Below are positions 9,529-19,866 of a stretch of DNA of 29,395 nucleotides, one piece after another. The notes beneath the pieces are model-generated. The model did no database searches. It saw only the letters and a program-made list of their open reading frames with translations, and was not told where the DNA came from. The position numbers and the translations under genes were made by a program. The stretch lies in assembly GCA_032718475.1 (NCBI GenBank), contig JAUCBJ010000965.1, forward strand, positions 1 through 29,395, written 5' to 3'. This stretch comes from Nemertoderma westbladi (taxonomy: Eukaryota; Xenacoelomorpha; Nemertodermatida; Nemertodermatidae). Each line of letters begins with the position of its first letter. The stretch's first letter is position 1.

Positions 9529-9937
9529 AAGGTAAAAACAGATCAAATTCGCGGCGCATCTCTGCCTTGCATCCTTAAGTGGTAGCTAAATAAGTACTGG
9601 AGTTTGTTCTGGGGGGACCGCACTGGAAATAAGTCGTTAGACTTTGTGCGTAATCCCTGGCCTAGCAGCTGAAGAAAATTTACTTTTACTTTACTTTACT
9701 TTTTATGGTAGAGCACTGGGGTAAGCTGATAGTACAGTAGTGAGTGAAGTCTTCTGAGAAATTCAGAATATCTCATTTGCTCACATCTGAGTCGGAGAGA
9801 ACTAATATGTCTTGTCTCACCACCGTTCCCTTATAGGCTGCAAAATCATGGCTACCATTGCCAGATTCCACACGTTTAATTTTATCTAGTATGGATTCCT
9901 TCCGACAATACTGCGAGATAATCCAAATGAAAGCCAT

Positions 9938-10123
9938 TCAAACTGCTGTAGGTAAATTTTGGCTTCCATTAATTCGAACCAGTGTCAGTGGTCCCTGTAT
10001 TGCTATAATGTCAATGGCCTCCCTTATATACAATATATATTCCTCATTGTTTGTAAATCCACAACAATTAAATGTAGTCATTTTTATAGAAACAGTATGT
10101 CCATTCCCATTATAATCGACTGC
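9938..10123 (-). pseudogene. Fragment of a LINE endonuclease N-terminus
   Basis: The minus strand is open for about 60 codons and reads IKMTTFNCCGFTNNEEYILY followed by IREAIDIIAIQ. This matches the first block of LINE endonucleases (strand with TFNxxG, then DIIxLQE). After Gln the expected EHW is lost, and a stop follows at 9938. The orientation is opposite to the LINE just upstream, so it is a separate insertion. Identification is by pattern only. Confidence 0.5.
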
Positions 10124-10698
10124 TGTATTCCTCCGATATTATATTGGTATGCCAAACAAACATTTGTGTCCATCAGTACTGAAAGCATTCCTGTCAATTG
10201 GACCAGATCGGATTATACTTTGGCCTATTCTCTATGCCGACTGGTCATATTTTATTTCGGAAGGGTTTATTTTGTTGAGCTAACTGCCGAACCCGGCGCA
10301 ATATTTATCAGATAGTTAAACTTCATTTCGGCATTTTGATTATAAATTCTTAATATTTATCGCCTATATATATTTAGCGTTTATATTAATAAACACGCGA
10401 GTGAATTTACTGCAGGGCTGTCCACATCCACAGTAAAGTACAGAAGTTAGAGTCAAGTGTGCATATTATATTTGGATCTACCAACCATTCCTTTGGCTTC
10501 TAAAAACTAATTTTTGCGCGATATGATAAATTTTTTTGCGTTATGCTAATAAATTCCCGAAAAAATTTCCAACAAATAAAACCAAATGTATGCCGTAATG
10601 TTTGTCATTTTTTTGAGTTTAGTCATTGTTTATTTATCTTTTATTGTGAATTCGAGATGGTGAAATGTTGCCCAATGTTGATTAAATAAATCAAATAT
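10124..10698. other. AT-rich spacer, no feature seen
   Basis: Contains only short spurious frames. There is no recognised repeat or domain. Confidence 0.4.
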
Positions 10699-12296
10699 AA
10701 CTAGAAAGCCAGCAAGCTGGCTTTAAGGGGGGGGGTAGCGCATTTTCTGACCAAAAAGTCGAATTTTTTAAACATATCCTATCTGATGTAGAATTTCATG
10801 CTGAATCCAAATATGGAAACCGTTTTCCCATATCTTGCTTAGTTTTCGAGATATATGGGATAGAAGATACTGGCTCCGATATATCGCGATATCGGTAAAG
10901 GAGATGAAGTTTGGGGTTTGCATTCAATTTCTGCAAATTTCTGTGCTCAGTGGTGCTAATTAGATGTCTTCACGAGAAAGAGCACAAAATTTTAATTGAG
11001 AAAGTATTTTTTTATGATTATTGGACCTACTGATCAGTTTATAAGACAACTTCAAGTCTCCGGAATGAAGACGAGACTCGAATAAGCGACTCTGCAGTCT
11101 TTGCGGGATTACACGGAATAGACTTATCGGTCATCGGACATCTTCAAAATGTATAATCTCCAGTTCTAGTGGTCGTACGGAGTTCGTTTTGGGCTCATTC
11201 GAAAGCTCTTTTCTCAGAGACCAAAGTTACCATTTGGTTTGGCAAACTCTTGAAAGCTGCCTGAGCAATCATAACTTGAACAAAATTTGCAAGGCATATT
11301 TTACCCAAATTCATGTTATGTTGCCTTACAACCATTCTGTCTTAAACCAAATGGTAACTTTGTTCTCTAAGAAAAGAGCTTTCGAATGAGCCTAAAACGA
11401 ACTTCGTACGACCTCTAGAACTGGAGATTATACATTTTGAAGATCTCCGATGACCGATAAGTCTATTCCGTGTAATCCTGCAAAGACTGCAGAGTCGCTT
11501 ATTCGAGTCCCGTCTTCATTCCGGAGACTTGAAGTTGTCTTATAAACTGACAAGTAGGTCCAATAATCATAAAAAAAGACCTTCTCAATTAAAATTTTGT
11601 GCTCTTTCTCGTGGAGACATCGAATTGGCACGATTGAGCAAGGAAATTTGCAGAAATTGAATGCAAACCCCAAACTTCATCGCAACTTCTTCTATCCCAG
11701 ATATCTCGAAAACTAAGCAAGATATGGGAAAACGGTTTCCATATTTGTATTCAGCATGAAATTCTGCATCAGATAGGATATGTTTCAAAAATTCGTCTTT
11801 TTGGTCAGAAAATGCGCTACCCCCCCTTAAACGAACCTGCCCCTCAAACCAGACTCAAACCAGTACCCTGAGTGAATGAAAACAAATGGAAACACGAAAA
11901 TTGCCATCAACTCAACGATAGAAACACCAGCTGCTGGTACTCATGTGGGCCTAGTAAGCTACTACTATTTATTGAATGGATAGCCCAAACTGCAGAGAAG
12001 TATATTACTTGCAAAATTTATTACTATCTCACTCTAACCCAGACAGTAATCAAACATCAACTGTAAGTTTGTATAATGTATTACCCCACCAGCTCTTCCC
12101 AGTGAATCCTATGACAATAATCTATAAGGTTACTCACTGCTATGTTACTGTAGATGGGAGGCCAGGTAATTGAATTGTAAGCACTGGGCCGTTTAAATGG
12201 TTTATAGGTTGATGATAATGAATGATGAAGGACCCAACTACACTACGTTTGTCTATGAACGGTCTCCTTATAGCCAGCTGGCTGGCTTTTCTAGTT
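10699..12296. mobile_element. Outer element with hairpin-bearing inverted termini (Helitron/Helentron-like candidate)
   Basis: The left end AACTAGAAAGCCAGC (10699) and right end GCTGGCTTTTCTAGTT (12281-12296) are inverted. Each includes a small GC-rich hairpin (GCCAGC-AA-GCTGGC on the left; AGCCAGCTGGCT on the right). Hairpin followed by CTAGT is the pattern of Helitron 3' ends, here present at both ends. No Rep/helicase coding is visible. The interior is mostly occupied by the TTAA foldback at 10723-11830. A plain TIR element is the alternative. Confidence 0.45.
10723..11830. mobile_element. 1.1-kb TTAA-flanked foldback transposon
   Basis: TTAA at 10723-10726 and at 11827-11830 flank arms of 514 bp (10727-11240) and 483 bp (11344-11826). 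The arms are reverse complements with only scattered differences and are separated by a 103-bp loop. The arms start GGGGGGGGGTAGCGCATTTT. The left arm has about 34 extra bases (about 10869-10902) that include the near-palindrome CCGATATATCGCGATATCGG, absent from the right arm. ORFs over the arms appear in mirror positions and are not genes. TTAA duplication fits piggyBac or Kolobok classes; no transposase is present. Confidence 0.8.
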
Positions 12297-12299
12297 GAA

Positions 12300-12536
12300 T
12301 CATTAGTCAACACTCCTTTATTACATCATATTATAACTATTTGTTGCACGTGAAGTGAGATAAAACATAATTAGTGGAGGGAGAAAAACCACCCAGGCGT
12401 ATCAGCGCTTACGGGGGTTAATAAAAAACAAAATTTAAAATCACTAAACATTAAAATTTACATCAGCTTAAAAAAAAAATTAAAAAGAAATACGAATAAA
12501 ATGAACTGTACATACCGTAGAACCCAGAAACGTTTA
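12300..12536 (-). other. 3' UTR and end of the minus-strand LINE
   Basis: On the minus strand this follows the RT stop codon. It holds an AT-rich stretch, then a GC-richer hairpin-prone block (CCCCCGTAAGCGCTGATACG), and ends near AATAAAGG at about 12317. The exact boundary is not fixed by a target duplication. Confidence 0.45.
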
Positions 12537-13496
12537 TTACGAGCGACCGATTAGTGGTCGATTAAATTTGCATATTGGTAGGAAATCGTGGTTCTTGAGC
12601 TTGGTCGCAAAACTGACAAGTGTTCTGGAATCTACTATATCTTCTGGCAAATCATTCCAGACTGGCACAACACGGCTGGTAAATGAGTTTTTAGATATAA
12701 TTAATCTACATCTAGGTACATTTAACTTGTGAGAGTGGCCACGCAGACCCGGACGGTTAGTATAGCTAAATAGCGCACCAAAATCTAAATCAACTAAATT
12801 TCTCTCTATACTGAAAAGTAACTTTAGATCAAAAATATATCGTCGGACTTCCAGCGGTTGTAAATTAAGGTGTTGTATTCTATGTATGTACGGTTTGTAA
12901 CTAATATTGCAACGGCTATACAATCTACGTGTAAAATATCGCTGGACACTCTCCACAAGATCAATACTGCCTAATGAAAAAGGCGACCATACTGGTGTAC
13001 AGTATTCTAGAATCGGTCTAACGTATGATTTATAGGCTGTTAATATTGCACCTTTATTGCTAGTCTTAAAGCAACGAAATATCATATTAGTTATGTTAAA
13101 AGCCTTTGTACACTGTTGTTTACAGTATTTATCAAACTTCAAATCCGCAGATATAATAATACCTAAATCTTTACATTTCGTCACCTTCTTTATCACTTTA
13201 TTGCCTAGCACATAATTGTAATTATTATTATTTGCACCTATATGTAGAACCATACATTTATCCGGGGCTATATTTAGCTGCCAAAGGTTGGCCCAGGTCT
13301 CTAACCTAGAGAGGCTAGCGTTCAGACTATGACTTTCATTGGACGGACCATATAGCTTGACATCATCGGCAAATAAACGGCAGGACACGTTATCCCTGTC
13401 CAAAAGCGGTGGTAAGTCGTTTATGTATATCAGGAACAAAACCGGTCCGAGGACACTGCCCTGTATTGTTCCGTATTGTATCATATTATTATGCAA
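12537..13496 (-). CDS. 5'-truncated LINE ORF2: C-terminal half of reverse transcriptase (CR1/Jockey-like)
   Basis: An open frame of about 319 codons has the C-terminal half of a non-LTR reverse transcriptase in order: QGSVLGPVLFLIYIND (12-27), LFADD catalytic box (41-45), LNIAPDKCMVLHIG thumb entry (about 74-87), DLGIIIS (110-116), AYKSYVRPILEYCTPVW (154-170), VQRYFTRRL, then LQPLEVRRYIFDL. It lacks the endonuclease and the first RT blocks including the first catalytic Asp. Upstream of the CATAATAAT codons an in-frame TAA appears (about 13510), so truncation lies near 13500, typical of incomplete target-primed reverse transcription. No stop or frameshift interrupts it, making this the youngest LINE remnant here. 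It cannot act alone. Confidence 0.88.
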   Translation of the reverse strand: MHNNMIQYGTIQGSVLGPVLFLIYINDLPPLLDRDNVSCRLFADDVKLYGPSNESHSLNASLSRLETWANLWQLNIAPDKCMVLHIGANNNNYNYVLGNKVIKKVTKCKDLGIIISADLKFDKYCKQQCTKAFNITNMIFRCFKTSNKGAILTAYKSYVRPILEYCTPVWSPFSLGSIDLVESVQRYFTRRLYSRCNISYKPYIHRIQHLNLQPLEVRRYIFDLKLLFSIERNLVDLDFGALFSYTNRPGLRGHSHKLNVPRCRLIISKNSFTSRVVPVWNDLPEDIVDSRTLVSFATKLKNHDFLPICKFNRPLIGRS

Positions 13497-13502
13497 CCAA
13501 AT

Positions 13503-14697
13503 AATTTACTCTTTTAGACGAATTTGTGCGTTTTTTGCCGGACTAACAAATTTTGGCGACGTTCTGTGCGAGATTGGCGATATTTGAAAAGATTCTGAGT
13601 CTCAAATATGTTGCCCAGATGACTGAATATCTCAAATAAAAAGTTGGTGCATACTTGACGAGTTGAAAACGGTGAAATTCGACTTTAAATTTTCAAAACC
13701 GCTATTTTTCAGTGACCCCGTGATCGAAACGCCACAAAAAATATACAGTCTTGTGCGCAACCAAAATTTATGTAAAGTTTGTTATTAAAATTTTTGCGTA
13801 CCTGCTTGAGTTTTTGAGATATTGGATGGTAATACATATATACACACACACACATAACCACATCATGTTTTTGAACGGCTCAACTCTTGACAAGAACTAC
13901 CCTGGCCTATTAATAGGCAGGTTCGTTATAACTCACACGATATCATTTTCTCTCATTTGAATACATTAAACGGCTGGCTATATCGTGTTAGGTTTAAGTT
14001 TAGGCCTTCACCAAAGATTTCGCATGGTAGGCCTATGGTTCTACACCCAGACGACGAGCCATCCAAAACATCCTTCAAAGGGGAACTTCCTGATCTCGCA
14101 GCAGGTTATGAAAAACTAAATTTATTAGATTACAGCCCCCGTGGACGGATTACTACGGATTACTTTACGTTTTGTGCCCCATCTAACGCAAAATATATTA
14201 AATACGAGTTAGAATGGATTACGCTATGGTAGGGAAAAGGAAGCTGAGAGGAAAAGGATGTAGCAGAAAAGCCATAGACTGAAGGTTGCTTCAACCTGGG
14301 TGGGGGGTTGGTAACAACTAGGGTGACTAGGGTATTATAATAAGAATGTACAATGCAATATTTAATCGCACTTAGTAATAGCACCCGGATCTCATGGTCA
14401 GCTATACACTTTCCTAAATCTTTAATGAGGTATCACAGCTCTTCCATATCCTGGACAACTTGTGGATAATAAAATAAATAAATAAATATTTCTAAGTCTC
14501 GTAAGTTAGAAATAATTTTATTTATTTATTTGTTTATTTATTTGTTTATTTACTTTGTCATATGCGCTAGGAAATAGTCCTTTATATTTATTTATAAAGA
14601 ACATTTAAAGTTTATCCCCCCTGACTTTAATAATACACATATTTACAAAAGAGAATCAATAGCTTGATAATCAAGTCAGACAGGCCTACAGGCTTAT
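13503..14697. other. Spacer, no gene recognised
   Basis: Contains a short CA repeat at about 13842-13855 and a frame at 13957-14232 (91 codons) with no known motif. It also contains an AAATA/TTTAT inverted simple-sequence pair at 14469-14560 (TAAATAAATAAATA against ATTTATTTATTTGT). The 14440-14470 stretch before the AAATA repeat could be the tail of an old retroelement. Confidence 0.4.
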
Positions 14698-14930
14698 GGT
14701 GTTCGACGTAGGGTTTACCGCCCCTTTCGTAGTGAGGAACAGTATGTGCACAATATTGTGCTTTGGCATCCTCAAGGAGAAAAGAAGCACGGTGGACATT
14801 CCTTAATTTCTTGAGACTCCTTTTAATGGACACTGGCTTAGAAGATGCGGATGATCTAGCAAACGTAATGGGTGATAGGGAGGTTTGGAGGCGCCATATG
14901 TCAACAATCCGGCATAGCATTCTAAATTCT
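14698..14930 (+). pseudogene. C-terminal tail of a LINE ORF2 (one frameshift)
   Basis: Frame one reads VRRRVYRPFRSEEQYVHNIV then LWHPQGEKKHGG. A shift near 14800 moves the match to the frame reading TFLNFLRLLLMDTGLEDADD then LANVMGDREVWRRHMSTIR. Together they fit the familiar LINE tail pattern: LW.P..GKR..GRP..TF...L..DTGL..DL..AM.DR..WR. The rest of ORF2 upstream is missing. It lies in the same orientation as the RT fragment at 15969 but is a separate copy, since an endonuclease follows it. Confidence 0.7.
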
Positions 14931-15255
14931 AGTGATGCATTGCAGCATGTCGATTTGGGATTGCATGGTGGCAGCGCAATCCAATTTGTTCGATTAAGAA
15001 ACGTAATTATGTTGCTATAATGAATTCTGGTATTTTGTTACACAACTGTTAATGTGGTAAGAAAAACGATGGCAGATATCAATAATTGTGGAAACCTTAG
15101 GGCCTACCATTGCAATTATAAAGCAATTAAGTTGAATCGAAAAAAATTTTACAATCTAATTCTTACTCCTTCATCAGCTAAAATTATGCAATAATATCTC
15201 AACTATAATTCAACCTTTTTTTCTTTGGCATCTCAATATTTACACTACTATATAT
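14931..15255. other. Spacer, nothing recognised
   Basis: AT-rich, with no motif beyond short chance frames. Confidence 0.4.
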
Positions 15256-15660
15256 ATGGAATATTTCTACCACAATCTACAAGCTGCTGATGGAGTGGAT
15301 CAGCATGCATTCTTAACATTCCTGGGAGACTTTAACGCAAGTCTGTATCAATCACCTACATCGCCCTGGGTCTATAGTGGTAGTGTTAACCGAAATTCGG
15401 TCTATCTTCAGGATTTCATCTCAGGAAATGTATTGTTTTTGGCTGGAACCCAGTTCAAGAAGCGAACTGGAAAACTATGGCCTCATAGTGGACCCAGTGG
15501 TCACAAGTCCCAGATAGACCATATTCTGTTTCGTAGGCAATATAGGAGCGTAAAGAAGTGTAAATGCATTACTGACTTGTATAGAGCTCCTGTATTGCCT
15601 ACGAAACAGAATATGGTCTATCTGGGACTTGTGACCACTAGGTCCACTAGGAGTCCATAG
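15256..15660 (+). pseudogene. RTE-like LINE endonuclease fragment, sense copy
   Basis: Reads NLQAADGVDQHAFLTFLGDF with NAS, then VNRNSVYLQDFISGN and HKSQIDHILFRRQYR. GDFN is the catalytic loop and QIDHI the late endonuclease block of RTE-like LINEs. Only the first 290 bases are genuine; from 15586 the frame reads the antisense of the neighbouring copy. It is 5'-truncated and lacks the final SDH block. Confidence 0.7.
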
Positions 15661-15873
15661 CTTACCAGTTCGCTTCTTGAACTGGGTTCCAGCCGAAAAC
15701 AATCCATTTCCAGAGATAAAATCCTGAAGATGGACAGAATTTCGGTTAACACTATTGCTATAGACCCAGGGCGATGTAGGTGATTGATACAGACTTGCAT
15801 TAAAGTCTCCCAGGAATGTTAAGAATGCATGCTGATCCACTCCATCAGCAGCTTGTAGATTGTGGTAGAAATT
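15257..15873. repeat. Inverted duplication of a LINE endonuclease segment
   Basis: The left arm 15257-15549 and right arm 15586-15873 are near-identical reverse complements around a 36-bp loop. Differences include TGTATTG/GGATTGT near 15430 and the CATAGTGG/TCCTAGTGG region. The pair would form a long RNA hairpin if transcribed. Confidence 0.85.
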
Positions 15874-15930
15874 TTCCACCTCCTCTACAGGGGCAAAACT
15901 AGTTGGAGAATAGCACACAATCAGAACCAC
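15550..15930 (-). pseudogene. RTE-like LINE endonuclease fragment, antisense copy
   Basis: On the minus strand it reads VLIVCYSPTSFAPVEEVENF, then the same GDFNAS ... VNRNSVHLQDFISGNGLF ... QIDHILFRRQYR core and continues into the loop as SSIQVSNAF. This is a longer stretch than the sense copy has. It starts about 30 bp from the sense-strand RT segment at 15969, the arrangement expected of a 5' inversion. Confidence 0.75.
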
Positions 15931-15959
15931 CTAGGAAACTTCTGAACCAGTCTTACAGA

Positions 15960-17065
15960 ACATGAGAAGTGGCAACGGATGATGCAGTTAGAGATTTGGT
16001 AAACCCTCGAAAAAGGAAAAAGGCCCCCTGGACTGACCACAAAATTCGGAAGTTCCGAAATGACCTCTATAAGGCGCTAAAAGAGTCCCGACTCAAACAT
16101 ACTACAGCGGCCAAGAATGCAGTTAAGGCTGCATCTAGGTCCCTGAACAGGCAGTGCTCTGATATTCTACAGGAACTTATAAACCAGCAGGTTGATGCCA
16201 ACAATGATGCTGACAACTGCAGGCAATCATCCCAGGCATAGAAATGCTGACTTGCTGACTGGGCACAAAAGCCAACCAACCACCAAGGTTATGGCTGAAT
16301 CACCCGCCGATCGCCTCGATGTTTGGAAGGCCCACTTTGAAAACCTCCTCAATAATGACAGGGTATTGCCTGATAACTTTATAGAAGTAAAATTATCCGA
16401 GTCTGTACTCCCAGATATTCCCATAGGCGATATCTCCATTGCAGAAGTGAAGGCTGCTGCAAAGAGCATCAAGACCAATCCCGCCAGTGGAGTAGATGGT
16501 GTCCCCCCCTGAGGTCTTTAAAATAACTGAGTGTTTGGAACTAATTTATTCCATAATAGTAGACAATAATAATAGACATGTACAGAACGACAAGAGCCCA
16601 CAACAAATGAAAAGAAATAAGTTGGTGCCAGTTCCCAATAAGGGCAACTTAACACTCTATGGTTCTTTTCGGAGAATCTCATTCATCTCGATTGCTGCAA
16701 AGCTATGCAATAGAATTCTATTAAATCGCATCAGGGATCCAATTGAGAGACTGCTACTTGAAAATCACAATGGGTTCCGTAAAGATCGTTGGACCATGGA
16801 GCCCGTTTTGGCAAAAGGATATTTGAAGAGTTAACAACGTATGTTCAGCATACTTTCATTATATGGGATTCCTGATGAAATTATTGCAGCAATCCGATCA
16901 GTATACGATGGTTCGACAACATTTGTGTCTACTGTTGATGCTGACACAGAACCATTTGAAGTGTTATGGGGAGTCCTCCGGGGAAACACACTTGCACCAT
17001 TCTTATTCATAATTGCTGTTGTACATGTTCTATGCATGGCCTTAGATCATCATAATGATGATTAA
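15960..17065 (+). pseudogene. RTE-like LINE ORF2: linker and first half of reverse transcriptase
   Basis: Four successive frames form one protein order. The linker is KRKKAPWTDHKIRKFRNDLY (15969-16241). Next comes PADRLDVWKAHFENLL ... VKAAAKSIKTNPASGVDGVP (to 16508). Next comes LVPVPNKGNLTLYGSFRRIS ... AAKLCNRILLNRIRD ... NHNGFRKDR (to about 16800). The last is YGIPDEIIAAIRSVYDGSTT ... GVLRGNTLAPFLF (to 17065). Breaks: a shift near 16240, a 7-C run (16503-16509) where six C would keep the frame, and an internal deletion near 16840. That deletion removes the block with the first catalytic Asp. Sequence stops before the FADD box. It is non-functional. Confidence 0.8.
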
Positions 17066-17540
17066 ATCTACCCTGGCGCAGGGTAACACTCACTCCTGGG
17101 CCTTTATTAATTCTACCCTTAAATAAAGTTTATAGTACTAAAAATACTTAATACAAATAAAATATAAAACGCAAATATATAACAATATAAATTTATGTAT
17201 AGATAATTAATATAACAAATAATGCAAAAAAAATTGCAGTCGGCCTTATGTGCTTTTTACTCATTCGGCACTTCTAACACATCCTAGACTATCCAATTCC
17301 ATCATGTCCTACCCTATCCTAACCTACCCTACCCTATCCTAACCCTATGTTCATTAGAACAAGATGCTTCTAGTGTTGGTCTTTTTGTTAACTCAAAAAA
17401 GACCAAAATTTTGAGATCAAAAAGACCAAAATTTAATTTTTAAGTTCCACAGCAAATCTCTGATCGGATGAGCATAACCTCAAAGGATTGTACGCTTGAG
17501 CATGTGTACGAATTCTGTTGCCTGGGATCGGAGTTAGGAG
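17066..17540. other. Spacer with a CCTA-rich tract
   Basis: 17283-17347 is a degenerate run of CCTA/CCCTATCCTAA units that vaguely recalls telomere repeat, but only one true CCCTA-AC unit is seen. GACCAAAATTTTGAGATC and AGACCAAAATTT at about 17401-17432 form a short direct repeat. No gene is seen. Confidence 0.4.
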
Positions 17541-17850
17541 GATGTTACTAAAAAGTGCACACAGTCAAACACAAGCGAGAGGAGGCACACAGGCCCACAC
17601 ACATACCAAAAGATTTATTTAAGCCTCAAACACAGTCGCGAAATTAATTATCTCGCTCAGTTACATCATTTGAACATAAATTTAGGAAAAATTAGCTTTG
17701 CTAGGTTGCTTAATTAAGTCTAATTGAATTTACATAAATACATTTTTGATGTGTGTGTGGGCCTGTGTGCCTCCTCCCGCCTGTGTGCCTCCTCCCGCCT
17801 GTGTGCCTCCTCCCGCTTGTGTTTGTCTGTGTGTCTATTTTAGTAACATC
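17541..17850. repeat. Inverted repeat with an 18-bp expansion in one arm
   Basis: The left arm (17541-17603, GATGTTACTAAAAAGTGCAC ... AGGCCCACACACA) pairs with the right arm (17751-17850). The right arm is longer because CCTGTGTGCCTCCTCCCG is repeated three times (17762-17815), while the left arm has one copy. The loop is about 147 bp and AT-rich. Confidence 0.75.
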
Positions 17851-17857
17851 CGAGTTA

Positions 17858-17911
17858 GAACAATTGCGAACCAAATAATTTTTTTTCTAAAATCATGGGT
17901 CGCAATTGTCC
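17858..17911. repeat. Hairpin
   Basis: GAACAATTGCGAACC (17858-17872) pairs with GGGTCGCAATTGTCC (17897-17911), 13 of 15, around an AT-rich 24-base loop. Confidence 0.6.
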
Positions 17912-18432
17912 GGATCCAGATAAAAAAAAACGATGTGATGTAAATCATAGATCATTATAACCATAGAGTTCAAAATATTTATATCAATAGCTAGTAAAAA
18001 AATAAAATTATTAAATAAAATTATCCAAAACAAACAAGAGTAAAAGCAATAAATAATGTATAAACAATGTTAACAATATTCGCACAGTAGGCGATGCTAA
18101 TTTTTAGAGCAACACATAAAACAATTAATTTAATTGTAAGCATTTAATAAGCCAGCCTGCTTTATGAAATGATTGGCTGAATTTAATCGTGATTCTTTAG
18201 AATATATTAGCTAAATAATTTCGTTGAGGTGTTGACATGATAAATTCATATTTCAGTATCAATACTATCGGCATATGGTAAATTTTAATAATTTTTACAA
18301 ATTGGGTTGCCTCCACACGTAAAAATATATTACTATTAAATCACTAATTTCCTGTTAATATCTCTGCCTTTCATTAATCCTCTGTGCTCCTTTAGGTTGG
18401 GGTGGTGCAGATTAAGAGGGCGGTTTAAGCGA
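17912..18432. other. AT-rich spacer, nothing recognised
   Basis: No coding or repeat signal beyond A/T-rich simple sequence. Confidence 0.4.
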
Positions 18433-18456
18433 GGGGGGGGGGGGGGGGGGGGGGGG
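18433..18456 (+). repeat. 24-base poly-G run
   Basis: An uninterrupted G homopolymer unlinked to the TTAA elements. A near-identical length run lies at 27139-27162. Length may be unreliable because such runs are error-prone in sequencing. Confidence 0.8.
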
Positions 18457-19606
18457 TGAAGGGGAACTTTCCTCTCTTCTTTGATTTATTCTTATTGGTG
18501 GTTTGGTTAAATTTCTTATTTATTTATTGAAATTTCTTAAGTACCGATTTTGGGATAGAATTTCTCAATTTTAATCTTTATCTGATAACTGAGCCTCGTC
18601 CTCCGCGAAGGCCCCACGAACGTGTCTGTCATGTCGTATGGGTGGTCTTGGGTTCTCTTCTATTACATAAACGGCCCCTGGTAACTTAACCTGACAACAT
18701 ATACTGTACTTCAACTAAGTCAAGCATTACTGGTGACGTGCATGATGGGTTCCTAAATTCGTTCCACTTTAAATTGAAGTCGCATTTGTAGTTCAGTGGG
18801 GCAATTTAGCCCTACAGAATAATTTATTCCATTATTCCCAGCTTCCAACCCGTTATTCCTATAGGTTCTAACCATGGAATACTAAATATACGCATATATG
18901 TATTCGTTTAGTATTCCATATTCAAACCAATTATTCCTTCTGGACATTAGCCATCTTTATATTCAAACATTTTCCTTATAGTATATTCAGAGAGATATAA
19001 TATATACTCCCAATCTGGTATAAGAAGCCGTGGGTCAACAGCGAAACATATTACAGTTGGTGTTATCAGTAGGCATAAAAAGTTAATTATACAACTGCAA
19101 GTAGTAATATTTCCAAGAGGGTAAACGCGAAGAAAGTAAGAGGGCATAGAAATTAGCTCATATGGCGGCGGTATACAGCAGTAGTATACTTATTGTAAGA
19201 TAAACAGGAGCCATTAATGCAATAAATACAAACATTATCAATTTTATCTATCAATAAATCAATGCAAATTACTAAAAACGAAATTACGTATTTTGCGATT
19301 TCGACATTAAGGCTATTCCTCAATTGGTTAACCTATTTGTAACTCGCTTCAGATTGTAATACAGCGGTAATTAAGATAGATTTCGTGGAATCTCCTCCCA
19401 CATGTTTTACTGAAACTCCTTTCCGGTTGAGTAACATAAGGACTGCACGAGTTCCTTAATTATCCCGAAAGATCAATACGGCCTAATGAATCGAAAGACG
19501 GAAAACGGAAGGGCCACAGAGCCTTCGTTGAATCAATTAGAGCAAAGCATTTATCCCAGTCAAATAAACCAATATTTGCTGTCTGTATCGAATGCGAGGA
19601 AAAGCT
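18457..19606. other. Spacer with one hairpin
   Basis: ATGGAATACTAAA (18874-18886) pairs perfectly with TTTAGTATTCCAT (18907-18919) across 20 bases; TTATTCC recurs around it (about 18830, 18854, 18932). No gene is recognised in the remainder. Confidence 0.5.
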
Positions 19607-19866
19607 CTCATTCTGAGACAGGGGGGGAAACTGGACGCAAAACCCGCCTTGGCGAATTAATATCCCGCCTCATTGTTAAATTCTCAATTTAGGGAAAGGA
19701 GCAGGTTACAGTGGCACGTTATTTTAACCAAAACAATAAACTAAACACAATAGAACAGGTTACAGTTTTATTTTTGAGAGTAATCATCTGTTATTTGCGT
19801 CCAATTTCCCCTGGATAGGGATGAATTTTAATTGCGTCCAGTTTCCCCCCCTATCTGCTCATTCTG
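19607..19866. mobile_element. Short MITE, hAT-like target duplication
   Basis: CTCATTCTG (19607-19615) is repeated exactly at 19858-19866. Just inside, the left terminus AGACAGGGGGGGAAACTGGA continues CGCAA, and the right terminus reverse-complements to CAGATAGGGGGGGAAACTGG then ACGCAA. The element is 242 bp. A third related copy of TTGCGTCCAATTTCCCC lies at 19796. The 8-9 bp duplication suggests hAT; no coding is seen. Confidence 0.7.

Larger units (their letters stand above)
6925..9710 (+). mobile_element. Degenerate non-LTR retrotransposon (LINE), ORF1 plus 5' half of ORF2
   Basis: The ORF1 remnant, then ORF2 endonuclease and linker, lie in normal LINE order on one strand. The reverse-transcriptase core is absent: after about 9528 the sequence loses coding character. 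It ends in a (TTACT)n-like tract at 9682-9705 preceded by CAGCTG. The element is therefore internally deleted and inactive. Confidence 0.65.

Noticed and set aside
11189-11788. Several frames of 66-81 codons near 11.2-11.8 kb
   Set aside because: They lie in the arms and loop of the foldback element and have mirror images in the other arm.
17283-17347. Interstitial telomere tract
   Set aside because: Units are mainly CCCTA/CCTAT mixtures; only one matches the animal telomere hexamer, too few to support it.
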